A stretch of DNA of 64,000 nucleotides from Lindgomyces ingoldianus. Its lineage: Eukaryota > Ascomycota > Dothideomycetes > Pleosporales > Lindgomycetaceae. The notes under the pieces were generated by a model. The model did no database searches and was not told where the DNA came from. It saw only the letters and a list, made by a program, of their open reading frames with translations. Location: the NCBI RefSeq assembly GCF_010093535.1, contig NW_022985174.1, positions 1,065,506 to 1,129,505 on the forward strand. The letters run 5' to 3'. Positions 10,874-23,132 of this stretch are shown here, piece by piece (position 1 is the first letter of the stretch; each line of letters opens with the position of its first letter). Both the position numbers and the translations under genes were made by a program.

Positions 10874-13520
10874 CTCTAGCTAACTAGATTAACTAGCGCT
10901 AGCAGTTAGTGTTACTAGCCTACTATTAGCCTACTTTTAAACATCCTAGAGAACCTAGACTGCACGCTAAAAAAAGTTATCTATAAGATTTTATAGATAT
11001 ATAACTTTCTAAGTAAGGCTTAATATAATTACATAAATAATGCTATGTAATGTGTTATTTAGAGGTAGTATCTTTAGTACAGTTAAAGTAAAGGCACTTA
11101 TAGTTATATAGGTATTATCTAATATAACTAGCTAGAGGACAACGCGGCTACTAGAGGATGCAGATGCAGCCTGTAGTGTATGTTGTAGTGCTACTTTCTT
11201 AGTAAGAGTATTATCTTGTTAACAAATTTAAGTAACACAATCTATGCTTAAATTTTTTATAGATAATAAAGCATAGACTTAACTAAATTTATCTTACTTT
11301 ACACACTAGTGTTATAGCTTTTTTGTATAACAGACTAAACATATATTTATAGATGCTACTATGCTTAGAAGTATGTTATAAAGTACTTTAGCATTAGTTT
11401 TAAAATGTTTTTAACTAAATATAAATAAAATATGCTTATACATTTTATTAACTATAAGATCTACTTTAATAGTATACTTAATTTTATAGTATTATAATAG
11501 CTTCTATTATAAGCACGTTCTTATATACATAGATAAAGGTAGAGGTGCTTAACATGTAAAGTTACTATAGTATCTCTTTACCTAGATTCTAGCCTACTTA
11601 TTAAAGGCAATAAGTATAAAAGTAAGGAGTGTGCTTATTCTTAAAGTAAAAACTATACTTAAGGGCTCTAGCAGTAGCGTAGCTAGTAGAAGAAGTATAA
11701 TATTACACTTTAAATAGTAAGAACTTAGTATAATAACAAATCTATTTTTTAAAAGAACATTATACTCCCCTAGTTAAAATAGAATACTTTTATAGTAATA
11801 TAGACTATTAGCTATATTAATCTAGCAATTACTTATGTTTACCTAGGCCTACATATTAGACTTTATCTAATATCTAGTAGAAGGCTAGTCTAACCTAGCA
11901 GTTTCTTAGCTAGACTTTTATAAGCAGACACTATTTATATTACTAGTATTACTTAGTATAAAGCTTTAAGCTAATTAACTATATACTTTTACCTTATTAA
12001 CTAGTAACTAATTTTATACTGTTTTTTTTTTTAAAGGCTGTCTATCTTATTTAGAGTAAAGTAGCAAAACACTTAGTTTATATAAACCCTTAAAGTTAAA
12101 TAACTAATATAGTAAGAATATATATATAGTACTTAATTAACTAGGTGCGTGTCTACTGCGCCTAGCACACTGCTAGAGATCTAAGAGGCTCTTTATAATT
12201 AGAAACTTCTAGCATACAATATAGTTAATGTTAAAGATATTAATGCTTATACCTAGTAAAGTAGTAGCTACTATAATTTAGATATAAAACATTAGCTTTT
12301 TAAACTTAAAATAACACTTATTCTAGTTATATTTTTGCACATTTATAGTAAACATCTTTACTATGTTGTACACACACTATAGACTATTATTAATATTAGT
12401 TGTATACTAATTATAGAGTTCTAGTTCTTTTATTAAATAAAGGAGCATTAAGTAAAACTACACTATAGCTAACTAAATAAATATACACTTATTAATAAAT
12501 ATAACTATCTTAGAGATCTCTTTAAGATTAGCACACTTACTTAAGACACTTTTTTTTAAGAAAAAATAAAGACTATTTTATAAGTTAACTTTACTTTATA
12601 GTAAAAAAACTACTAAAATAGTAACATTAAAGTAATTAACTAACATGCAGATAACCTTAGTCTAGTACATATAGCAGCCTAGCAGACAGAAACTAGTGTA
12701 GTGTAAGACTGCATCCTCTATAGTACTGTTTAATATAGTAGAATAGGTAAACTAGACAACATCTTTTTAAAGTATAACTTATAGTTAACTTAGCATTATA
12801 AATGTAAGTTAAAACTTCTTTTAGTCTAATATAAAATAACATTTATTAATAGCTACTAATTTAATTTAAGACTATAACTCTAGATTTTTTAAAATGTCCT
12901 AAAAAGCTCTACTAGAAGCCTACTTTAGCTTTATAAGTAGATAAGTAAATTTTTTATTAATAATTTAAGTAAATAGTCTCTACTAACTAGCTCTACTTTA
13001 TGCATTAATAATGCATAGCTTAAATCTTTTTAGTTATTATATATTATCTAGCTGCTTATTTTTAAGCTTATTTAGTAAAATAATCTAGATAGTAATTTTA
13101 GCAGTTAACACTAAATAAGTGTAAAAGATTATGCTCTTACTAAAACTAGTCTAAGTAATTAAAAAAGTATTTTTATAATTAAATATTAGTTACTTTAAGG
13201 TATAAACTTACTTATTACATAGTAATAGGCTACTGTTATTAGCGCTTATTATCCTTCCTTTATAAAAGATCTATATAAGACATGTGTAGAGAACATCTTT
13301 TTAGAATTTAATATTATAGACATCTTTAGCTACTAAGATAAGGCTAGGAAGATCCTTTAACTTTATAAATAAGATAAGATTAATCTAAAGCTAAAGGCTT
13401 AAAGAAATAAAGCTTTAACTTATTATATTTAAAGCATTTTAATGTTCTTACTTCTTTTTACTTCTTTACTATTTTAAATGCTTATCTTTTTTTTTTTTAA
13501 CTTTTTTTTTTGCTATACTT
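10874..13520. other. AT-rich decayed DNA, no gene seen
   Basis: Stops in all frames and no recognisable protein remnant. An imperfect inverted repeat lies at about 11202-11297; its arms share AAATTTA and TCTATGCTT. It could be a short non-autonomous element, but terminal repeats and a target duplication are not clear. Confidence 0.6.
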
Positions 13521-13600
13521 TAGAAGTTTTTAGAAGTCTCTAGAAGTCTCTAGAAGTTCTTAGAAGTTTCTAGAAGTTCCTAGAAGTTCCTAGAAGTTTT
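13521..13600. repeat. Eight tandem copies of a 10-bp unit, TAGAAGTTYC
   Basis: Eight 10-bp units run without a gap, differing only at the last four positions (TTTT, TCTC, TTCT, TTTC, TTCC). The array spells the GAAnnTTCnnGAA pattern of a heat-shock element perfectly once (13563-13575) and with one mismatch several times. Related units occur near 14098-14145, and on the opposite strand near 2716-2750 and 2875-2895. Confidence 0.85.
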
Positions 13601-14150
13601 TTAAAGGTGTAGGATCCCTAACGCCCTTCTTATTAACTAGGTTATATAATGTAGTAGTTAAGCGTAGGTGTACTAATAACTATAACTGCACACTTACGCC
13701 TGTTTACACTAAAGTTTTAATTACAGAAGGTAATAAAAAAAGTATGTATGCCTTAGCTTCTGCAGTTATAAAGGGATACAACGCGTAGTGTTAATAAGAG
13801 TAATAGAATAGAGATAGACAGTTAATAGCTAAAACACATAACATGTTAAAAATGTGTTTAATAATGTACTTTACTCTTTAAACAGTGTTAGATATGTTTT
13901 AAAATGTGCTTATTATAAAAATAAATACCTCTGTTTTTAATTACATTAAACATTTTAATAGATACTAATGCTAGTGTAGTGCTATTGCATAATTTAATAG
14001 ATTTATAAACTAAGATACATATAAACTTACTTTATTTCTTCTTAGACGCTCTATAGATAATTTTATACATTATTAGTAATTAGCCTTTAATTAGCCTAGA
14101 AGACCCTAGAAGTTTTAATTAGCTTAGAAGTCTTAGAAGTTTTGTCTAAT

Positions 14151-14736
14151 CTAAAATGGTATTAGCGCAAAATCATCTGTGGGGCGGCTGACTTGTGAGA
14201 TAACCTGCCTCCGATCTACCCTTCCCCAACTTCCGCTGCATGCTATCTCTTCAGTTCTGCGACAAAACTTTGAGCTCGAAATTCTACCCCTCATATTAAT
14301 ATCTTGCCTAGACATCGGCCAGGAGTTGTCATGGGACACGTTCCAGATGGAGTTCTCGCCCCCACACCTCGGTGGAAACCTTCCCATCCCAAGGCTTTTC
14401 AGGGTCACCAAGAGACTGGGTTGGGCGAAGTGCAGCGTTAGAAGGCCGGCCGTCAGCTCAATAAGGACTGGTACTCCCATGGAAAAGCAAACTTCCCCGG
14501 GCCACTCAAGCCACTGACAGTCGGAGTCGCTCTGGATTGCATATCAACTTCCGCAAAGGTCGTGGCTGAGCTGAGCTTAAGCCTGAGCCTGTGTCATTGG
14601 TGGCGCCATGGGGTTTTGGTGTCGGGCGAGGCTGAACCTCAGCCTTGGACAAACCATAAGAACCTCCCCAGGTCGCAATGGCTTTTGAGTAGCTCACAAC
14701 TCGCATTTAGGGGCCTTAAGGGAAACAGCCCACATC
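14151..14736. promoter_or_regulatory. Intergenic region upstream of the CorA-like gene
   Basis: Mixed-composition DNA between the edge of the AT island and the first gene. Short frames exist on both strands but overlap each other and match nothing I know. It presumably holds the promoter and 5' leader of the gene starting at 14737. Confidence 0.5.
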
Positions 14737-17700
14737 ATGGCACCCGGTGACGTGAATGCTGCCTTGCTTCCGCTCCATTCGTCCCGTACAGAGTCTCCTG
14801 AGCCTTTGTCACCAACACTCCCTCCGGAACAAGGATCACTTAATCCGCCTTCTCGAAGGAGAAGACGTCATTCGAGAGGGCAGTATGCTTATTCAACTAT
14901 TGAGGAATCACGTTCAAGGACACCAAGCCCCTCTCCACCTACGGCAACTCAGCCTAGTGAACCAACAATACTTTCAACTGAGAACCCTCCTTCTAACCAG
15001 CCGTCCGGTTCGGCCCAAGACGATGGACATTCGGCGGTGAATCTAGATCCCACTCCAGAAGGTCCTGCAGAGGCTTTGCTTCCCAAGAAGCCCAAACCCG
15101 CAGATGTCATCATATACAGATATGAAAACGACGCTTGTGTCGGGGATGGTATGCATTTGAAAACCGTGGACGATGTGAGAGCATTTTTGGAAAGTCTTTC
15201 ATCTGCGCACCTTTCGTCAACAGATTTCCTACTACTTATCGAGGACATTTCGAACGACGTGATCCAAACACTCGCCGACAATCTGGACTTCAACCCAAGC
15301 ACCGTGACCGAGCATGTCAAAGGGAGAGTAAATGACGATGGAAGCGAGAAAAGGAAGAGCGGGCTTCACGTTGATAAAATTCAATCGACGTTGTTTGACC
15401 ATATTACCAGAAGAGACAACCAGGAGTCACTCACTTGGTGGAAGCTATTCTCACACTCCCGGACAGGCTACACGCGCGAAAAGGAAGCCTTAGATGTATG
15501 TGGCGCTGACACCAGAAAAATGACTGTACCGCACTTCGAAGTTCATATCTCCGATACCTTCCGAGATACTGCGCCGGCTGAGATGGACATCCGGGTAAGG
15601 AGTGTAGCTACTACTGTCAAGACACAGTGGCAGAAACAAAAAGAGATGGCGAGTCGAAAGAAATCCAAGGAGGCCCCTTTATCGAAGGAACATAATCTCG
15701 GTTTAACCGCCGAACGATCCCACCCAGAACAGCGCTCTCGGAAAGTTCACAAACTCGATGCAAAAACATACAGGCCACATCAGGTCATTACTGAGGTCAA
15801 GAAGGACACGTGGGGCGCTGCTGCTGAGGAACGCATCACGTTTACCAAACTTGAGCGTGAGGGATCAAGATTCTGTGAGTGTTCCTGCCTCCAGTGCTCA
15901 TAGAATTATGTACCTCGTGCTTCCCCAGCATCCATATCAGGATGATCAGTCAGCCTTTTGGGTACAGCTGTGCCAGCATAATCTACTATTTAGCATCTAA
16001 CTTTTTGGACAGATATATTACTATTCGACAAACCTCGAGGCATCCGCCAGTATACCCAAAAGGTCAGCGTCAATGACATGGAAGATCAGTCTGGAAGTAT
16101 TTTGAGCAAGTTCCTGGCTCGCGATGTCCGGTCAGAAGTGACCATTAAATCGGAAAAGGCAGGAGATGTTTTCTCAACCTTCCTCTCCGACAAGACCATC
16201 ACCAAGAGGAGCCGTCCAGGGAAATCACGCGCTCGGTCACAGACTCGCAGACTCTCAGCCATTACTAGCACAGGCGAAGTCGAGAAGACAACTGAAGTAC
16301 ACCCGCTACCAACTTCAACCAGAGAACGTTTTCTCACTCAAGCTCAACGGGAAGGCCTTTTTGGTCGCCAAAAATCCCGCCTCGAAGGACGAGACAATAT
16401 CGTGCGCAAGGCCAAACTCGCATTTTCAGCCATGATTGCTCAGGATTGGAACCTTGTATTGTCGCAGATGAGCCTGACACTGGACGAAATCGATACGAAG
16501 ATGTCTGACAACATTATGCTTCAAGAAAATGCCCTCGCATGGAGGCGATTGCTATGTTCTTGGCGTGTGAGCCTTGTCGAATACGCCACGCGAATTGAGG
16601 AGAGCAAGCAAGTCCTGCGAGCGCAGATGAGCGTCAGGATGCAGCCAAGCAGCTCTACCTTAGTAGGCACTGCATCCACCATTGAAATTTCTCGACGGCC
16701 AACACCATCAAACATTGAAGACGTAGCAAATCGATCTCTTGAAGATGTTCAGTCGATTTTGTACCTTTACCAGGTCCTTACGGATGGCGTCCGCAAAATC
16801 GAGCAACGCGTTGACCGATCCTTTCAAGCTATCATGTCATCCATGTCCATCATTGAGAGCGAGCGTGCCATCACCCAGGGTGTAGCAATTGCGCGGTTAA
16901 CTGAATTGGCATTCATCTTCATTCCCTTGAGCTTTGCTGCCGCTTTCTTCTCTATGCAAGTCAAGGTTCGTTCTACGCTTCCCTCTCTCCTTCTAGTATG
17001 CTTATTTGTGCAAATCTAACTATCCATTTGCATAGGACTTTGCAGGAAACAACCAACCTCGCCTGAGACACTTCTTTGCTCTAGGTATCGCTTTGATCTT
17101 CTCGCTATATTGCTTGAGAGCCTTTATACGTTCCACCATGCTTGCAACATTTGTTCGCAACATGGAGAGGAAAATAAGGGAAACCAGTAGGGTTCCCGGT
17201 ACTGAAGACATACCAGCGCGAGTTGTTGTATCCTTTGCATGGCAACAACTTGGTGTCCTGTCCCGGACGCTTCTGCTAGTTGTCCCATTTTTCATCATCG
17301 CTTTGGTCTTGATCGCGACTTTGAGTCATCACAAGGTGTTCAAAGCCCTTGGTAGCGTCCTACTGGTTATCGGAACAATCACCATGATTGCTTATATTTT
17401 CGGTGGTCGATATCTTGCCTCGTTCCGCACTTCCATAATTCTGGTCTGGATACTATCTCTCCTTGGAGCTGGCCTTGGTGGGGAAACCTCCCCGAATCCT
17501 GCAGTTATGGGAACTATATGCACTATAGTCACAACCGTGTGTGTGATTGCTTTAGCTGTTATTCCCCAGGACTTTACTTACGACCCAGATCTACTCGCAA
17601 TGCGGATTTTGGCACCTTTGTGGGTACTCGAACTTCCGATTGCAATCCTATGTCATTATTATCAGTCTTCAAAGTGGGCACCATACCAACTTTCGCTGGG

Positions 17701-18727
17701 AATCATGCCATTTGTACTGTTATTTGGAATCCTTTCATCCTGGCTATACAATCGATCCTTCAGATGGATTCCGCAAACCCTCGGGGTTGGTGCTGTGACT
17801 TTAGGCATTCCATTATCACTCGTTTGGTCATACTGGCCGCTTCGAAACCCTGGTGCTCCCTTATATGGCCAGCTTTTGGTCACATGTTTCTCGGTTGCTG
17901 TCTTCATCTGGATTCTAGCCCTCTGCTTTGAGGATGATGTTGATGATACCACCTTCCTGGCCGCTTACTTAGCAGTATTAGTTGGCCTCCCACTCATCAT
18001 GGCCTGGAGCTACAAATCATCCCATGGCACCCAGCTTCCTCTCTATGGCCAACTCTTAGTCACACTAGCAGCTGTAGGCCTGCTTTCGTGGACCCCTTAT
18101 CTCTATATGCACTTAGATCTCAAAAAGAAGAAGGCGTGGCTCACAACTTATGCCACTGCTCTGGTTGGAGCGCCGATGGTCATGGTCTGGTGTTATGCTC
18201 CTTCACATGGCGACAGAATCCCTTTATACGCAAAACTTATCGTCACTGTAGCGAGTATCGTAGTTTGCTCTGCTGCTTATCAGTTCACTATTTATCGTCG
18301 ACTAACTGAACAGTCCATCTTTCTTGGTCTCCTTCTAGGGCTAGTAGGAATCCCAACCATCGTCGTCTGGGCCGTTCTTCCCCAGACCGGAACTCCCTTC
18401 CCTCTATACGGCAAAATTTGTGTCACCCTTGGATCTATAATTGTTCTTTGCTTCGTCGTCCGTCTCATCAACCCCTTTGCAAAGGACCAGGACTGGAGGG
18501 TTCTTTCGTGGCTTGTGAGCGGGATGACGCTTGCGGCGTGGATACCGACTATTGTTTGGACCATCGATACGAAGGCTTTGGAGCCTATTCGTCGAAGCAG
18601 GGCAATTATGATTCATGTTACTTGGACGTCGATTTTGTTTTGGCTAATTGTGTGGCCATTTGTATGGCATTATGGATTTTCTCTTACTCGAGTGAGGAGG
18701 TCAAGGAGGAGCGTGAGGTCGCCATAA
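14737..18727 (+). CDS. CorA-like membrane protein with repeated multi-pass tail
   Basis: Three exons, 14737-15874, 16013-16965 and 17036-18727, give 1260 residues; both junctions keep frame (phases 1 and 0), and the first intron has a CTAAC branch site. Residues 1-118 are Ser/Pro-rich and probably unfolded. Residues about 119-330 carry the N-terminal soluble part typical of fungal CorA-like proteins (FLLLIEDISNDVIQTLADNL). A helical region follows and leads to a first membrane segment near 673-697 (FIFIPLSFAAAFFSMQVKDF). Classical CorA Mg2+ channels have GMN at that point; here it reads SMQ, so Mg2+ transport cannot be assumed. Classical CorA ends after two membrane segments. This protein continues for over 500 residues with many more, built from about six 60-residue repeats marked by PLYG-x-L (near residues 971, 1032, 1092 and 1152, with weaker copies near 850 and 911). 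A role in ion transport is inferred. Exon boundaries are by eye. Confidence 0.85.
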
Positions 18728-19512
18728 GGAGGTATATTTGTATAAGAGTCTGTTGATAACATCTGCAATGAGTGTGATTTTCAATTCATCGCAATTTAGA
18801 AGCTATCCAACTGGGTTCAACGACAGACGGAACAGGTAGAGAGACTTTGGGGATAGTCATCCGATTAGGCGGCATCGGACTCTACGCCTAGTCGCTCTCA
18901 GGTCAGACGTCTTCCTTTTGCCAGCGTATACTGATGCCAGCTCTTCGTCGAGAGTGCACTGACTGCGGCCCCTTCAAAACGCTAACCCGAGTCTGCGCTT
19001 GACGCTAGCTCACGCAAGATCAACTCTTAGTTTCTTCAATCTTCTACTACTTCACGCTAGCTCTCTCACAGGGTACCTTTTTAAACCTTGTATCTTGAAC
19101 TTGATACCCTTCCTTACTGCTCTTCTTTCTTCAACACTCTTCTGATTGATGCTAGGTTTCTCGCTACGTACTAATATAAACTTAGCTTCCATCCCGCCTC
19201 TCCACCACTTTTCCACTTCTTAACCTTTGACCTTAGTCTAACTCTCTTCTTCTAGCATCTCTCCCCCGATACCTTCCGTCAACCTCCCTCGCCTCACTGC
19301 TTACCCGCACATGGTTTCAGCTCTGCGGCAATTGCCCATAACTAGGTCCTTTCCATCTCGCATCTACCTAAGCCGACCAGCTCGTTTCAGTAAGCAGCTT
19401 ACATGTACTCGTGAGTCCTTGTCTGGACCCTCACATCTACCAGCTTTTATAGGCCTTGACCCTCCTTCACTTAAAGTAAACATGTTTGCTCACTTTAGCA
19501 GGAGAAGACTCT
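18728..19512. promoter_or_regulatory. Intergenic region with CT-rich leader
   Basis: Pyrimidine-rich stretches at about 19030-19300 resemble a fungal 5' leader. A possible leader intron runs from a GTGAGT at about 19410 to TTTAGCAG just before the ATG at 19513. No gene of its own is visible. Confidence 0.4.
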
Positions 19513-22500
19513 ATGTCGCTGTTTGAGCCGGCAGACGACTACAATCCGAAACAGAACAAGGATGAGGTCATCCAAGTCGAGTCAAGTAAGAAGGTTCCTT
19601 CGCTAGACGAGAAAGCTACCACTTCCACAGCCCCAGAAATGGCAATGGTGCCTCGCAATCCAGGAACAGACCATGACAATAGCGAATTATCAGTTGTCCA
19701 ACAGGAGCCTCCGCAAGAATCTAGTACCATTCCAGTGCATGTTCTTGTCCTTCGGGAGATAAAGGCAGATGGAGACCTCAAAGTCGTTAAAATAAAGTTG
19801 GACGGTTCTGGAGTTGGCAGTCCATCTGATCCCAGAGCCTCAATTGCGCCTCAGAAGAGAAAGGGTTTATAGGCCTCCTCCCTGTTGTTGAATATAATTA
19901 CTGACCATTCCCAGCGTCTGAGGTAGGTCTCGAAATCGCTGAAGCTGATAGCGATGACGAAGATGACCCGGACTATGAGGGTGGTGTTCCTCCTCATGGC
20001 CCAGCTAAGGAGACTCGCTTGCGATTGCCTATCTATCATCCATGGATTGACCGGAGACGTGGCTCAGTGACTCCTTGGCGCATTCTCGAAGTTCATCAAC
20101 GACAGCGGATACATGGGCAATGAGGCGAGACATATACAAGAAGAGATTAAAGCCCACTCAAAGATTTCTTATGGCGATAAGATTCTGGTTGGCTTGGTTG
20201 GCGATGCTGGTGCTGGCAAGTCTTCAGTCATCAACTCTCTCTTAGGAATCGCGGACCTAACGCTCGAGGTAAATTCTCCCCCTTTCATTCTATGAGCATA
20301 TTACTGGTTGAAACTTTTAGGCTAACGAAAGCGACAGTTGTACATACGTAGTGATCGAATTCGTTCAAGGCTCCCCTACACAGAAGAAGCCATTCGCTGC
20401 AGAAATTGAGCTCTTCTGTCCGGAGCTATTCCAAACGATAGTAACTGGATTATTTTCTCAGTAGTTCGAGAATAATCGCAAGCTGGAACGATATCCGGAC
20501 GAATATGGAGATGCGGAGAGCGGTACAGCGAGAACAGCACGGGAATGTCTGCAGCAGCTTTTTGCTGACCAAGAAGAATTGGCCGACAACGACACTGCAG
20601 AAAAATTCATGTCCACGGCCAAGTCGCCAGATGATCAAAGAATACTGATCAAATTACTGAGATGGACTTCGGAGATGTTGGCTTACTTAAACCCTCAAAG
20701 CGAAAAGTCAATCACCAGAGTCCAGCACAGCTGGAGATCTTGTTGAACAGATCCTCCCTTTTACGAGAACGTATGAGAACGCGAGTTTCAAGGGGCAAGC
20801 CTCTTCGATTCTCTCCATGGCCCTTTGTGAGAGTCGTTCGGTGAGCCAGAATATGGCTCACGATTCTTTCTGTACCAATACTAAGCAAATTTCGGAATTA
20901 GTCTTGATAATGGAATTCTAGAGCAAGGTGTCATCTTTGCAGACCTGCCAGGTACGGATAGACCCAAGCCCAATTGACATTCTAATCCCTATGCTAGCCT
21001 AACGGCCGCAAGGGCTTTCGGATATCAATCACTTTCGAGTAGACTCTGCTAATCGTCACTTGCAAATGTGTGATATTACAATGGTAGTTTCACCCATTGA
21101 CAGACCTGAGAAGAGTGCTGCGTTCAAACGACAATATAGTGAGACATATCGAAGGAGGAGAAGTGGGAGTGTAGTTCTAGTGCTCACTCGATCTGATGTA
21201 AGTTCTACATCAGCATTTCTATTAATGCAGTAGCTAATCTAACTACACAGACCCTTAGTTCTGAAGCGAAAAATACCTTTAAGCTCGAAGCACAGGATGA
21301 GGAACGGTTGGATCTTATCGAGCAGAGCATCTTGTCTTTCAAGAACATGTCCGAGCTGAAGGGGAAGGAAATAGAGAAGAGCAAGGCCTTGGGCAAGAAG
21401 CAGAAGACTTCGAGACTCCGAAGCAAAAGCAGAAGGTCATGTAAGACACCAGTCCAACTAAAGCCGGTAGTATGGATCCTAACTCTTAGTTCGCAGGAAC
21501 CGCGTGAGGGCGCTTAAAGCAGAGTAAGGACAAAAAACCTAATGATTAGTCAGGTTTGTTAACATATGACTAGAAAACTGGAGTTGAAGATTGTCGCAAA
21601 GTCGCAAATGCCACTATGCAAAATTACCAACTCGATACCAAGGACGAAAAGCGAGTTCCCGTCTTTTGCGTCTCCAACAAAGACTGCATGGGCTACATTC
21701 GCGGAGGGGAGAGTGTAGATCCCTCGAAAATGAGTCTCGAAGAAACCCAAGTTCCGCTCATGAGAGCACATATATACGCCAGACCATCCGAGGGAAAATT
21801 CGCCACACTGGACCATTTCCGCCGAACATCTTTACCAGCCCTCCTGAACATTATACAGATGCATGCAGCACTACCATGCTCGCTCGCAAGGACCATCTGG
21901 TAGGAATTGTCAATGAAGCTAAGAAGGTAAATGGGTAGCCTACATTATGCTAGCAACATTTTAGCAAATTAGTAACATATCCCTTTAGGAAACGGAGATA
22001 GCATTTAAGAACATGGTGAAGAGATTCCACAAAAATGACATTATGGAGCTAGTGAATGAACTCTCCCTAGATCCACGGAACTCATTGCAGTGGATTTTTT
22101 CTGCGGACAGCACGACCTTTGTGCCAGAAGTTCGCAAAATTCTCACCGCAAGGTCACCGGGCTTTCATCCGCCATGGTGGAGACTGGAAGACACAGAACA
22201 TCCCCCTGGCTAGCTGGAATGAGGAGCTTCTTAGTTCGGCTAAAGACGGTATGGACGATCTCTTCGCTGAGGTCCTCGATGAGGGCTGCGAAAATTTCAA
22301 GGCCGAGATGGTACAGGCGATTAAGGAAGTAATGAACAAGCTGAATGCCATTTTACGAAGTAAGATTTCCTCATTCACTACAAGAGCCATGACCAGCAAC
22401 GTTCTCTAATCGTTACTTCTTAGATGACCCTCAAGTTCTCGTGTGCAACACCTACAAAGAATGTTTCCCTGACAATCTAGGCCATTATGAGACAGAAATC

Positions 22501-23132
22501 GCCAGGCTGGTAGACCAACTCTTAGAGTCGCTCTTGACAGACTTTAGGTATGTCAAACCCCATTATTAACAAGTGATTCCACTGCTAGCCTCAAGAAGGG
22601 AAATACACCAAAAGGCAGCAATACATGGTACAGGTCACTACTTCACAGTTTCCATGCACGACATCTATGAAAATTGCGATAGCGAGAGGCCTCTAACAAA
22701 AGGTACCACACGCGACGCTCCACCTACCACCCATTCCATCACTTTTCCCACACAAGCTAATCACTTACCCACCAGGCAAAACGCTCCATAAATGCCGAAC
22801 CGAACTGTTCGAAGCCGGGGCGTGTGATCCCAACGGCCCCTTCCGTGGTATCCCGGAAGGGGTCGAAGTCAGCATGATTCAGGCTCTGAACCAAAACGGC
22901 GGCGTCCTACAAACCACATTCTAGACATCCTAAATAAGATCCAGAAGGATTTCGAGAACATGGCGAGAAAGAAGGATAGCGATACACCAGAGGGAAAGAA
23001 GTTCCGGAAGGAGTTGCATGAGTTGGTAGATGAGGCAAGGGGGATTTTGAAGGGACCTATAATGGAGTGTCTGGAGCTTTGTCGCCAGTACGACAAAGTG
23101 GGCGTGAGATCGACTGCGAGATCGCATAGTTG
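19513..23132 (+). pseudogene. Broken P-loop GTPase, nuclear GTPase SLIP-GC-like
   Basis: Exons starting at the ATG at 19513 encode a polar N-terminus, then an acidic stretch (SDDEDDPDYE), then a clear P-loop (GLVGDAGAGKSS, near 20190-20225) and the G3 motif DLPG (split by the intron 20952-21012). Later segments include MVVSPIDR, VLTRSD (a TKxD-like G4) and PVFCVSN, followed by C-terminal helical parts ending near 23132. The order fits the dynamin-like SLIP-GC GTPases found widely in filamentous fungi. Many introns still splice in frame (19865-19914, 20269-20320, 20841-20901, 20952-21012). The gene is nevertheless disabled: an in-frame TAG lies at 20462-20464 after a CAG, and frame changes are needed near 20088, 20728, 20800, 21865, 22118 and 22625. 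No plausible intron removes these. Sequencing error is the alternative, but the 9.6-kb VPS13 gene in the same window reads clean. Confidence 0.8.

Larger units (their letters stand above)
1..14150. other. AT-rich, RIP-type decayed island
   Basis: From the first base to about 14150 the sequence is dominated by A and T and broken by stops in all frames. The only long frames in it are low-complexity. Repeated pieces inside it differ from each other mainly by C/T and G/A swaps, as seen between the two LTRs and among the 209-bp repeats. That pattern is the known mark of RIP in Pezizomycotina. The right edge is sharp: by about 14160 the base composition is mixed and ordinary. I see no intact gene in the block. 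Sub-features that can be resolved are listed separately; the rest (about 461-1030, 1640-2150, 2460-3206, 10874-13520, 13601-14150) is decayed DNA that I cannot classify. Confidence 0.9.

Noticed and set aside
14151..14706. Overlapping frames of about 60-112 codons on both strands before the CorA-like gene
   Set aside because: They overlap each other on opposite strands, show no motif, and sit in what is most simply promoter DNA.
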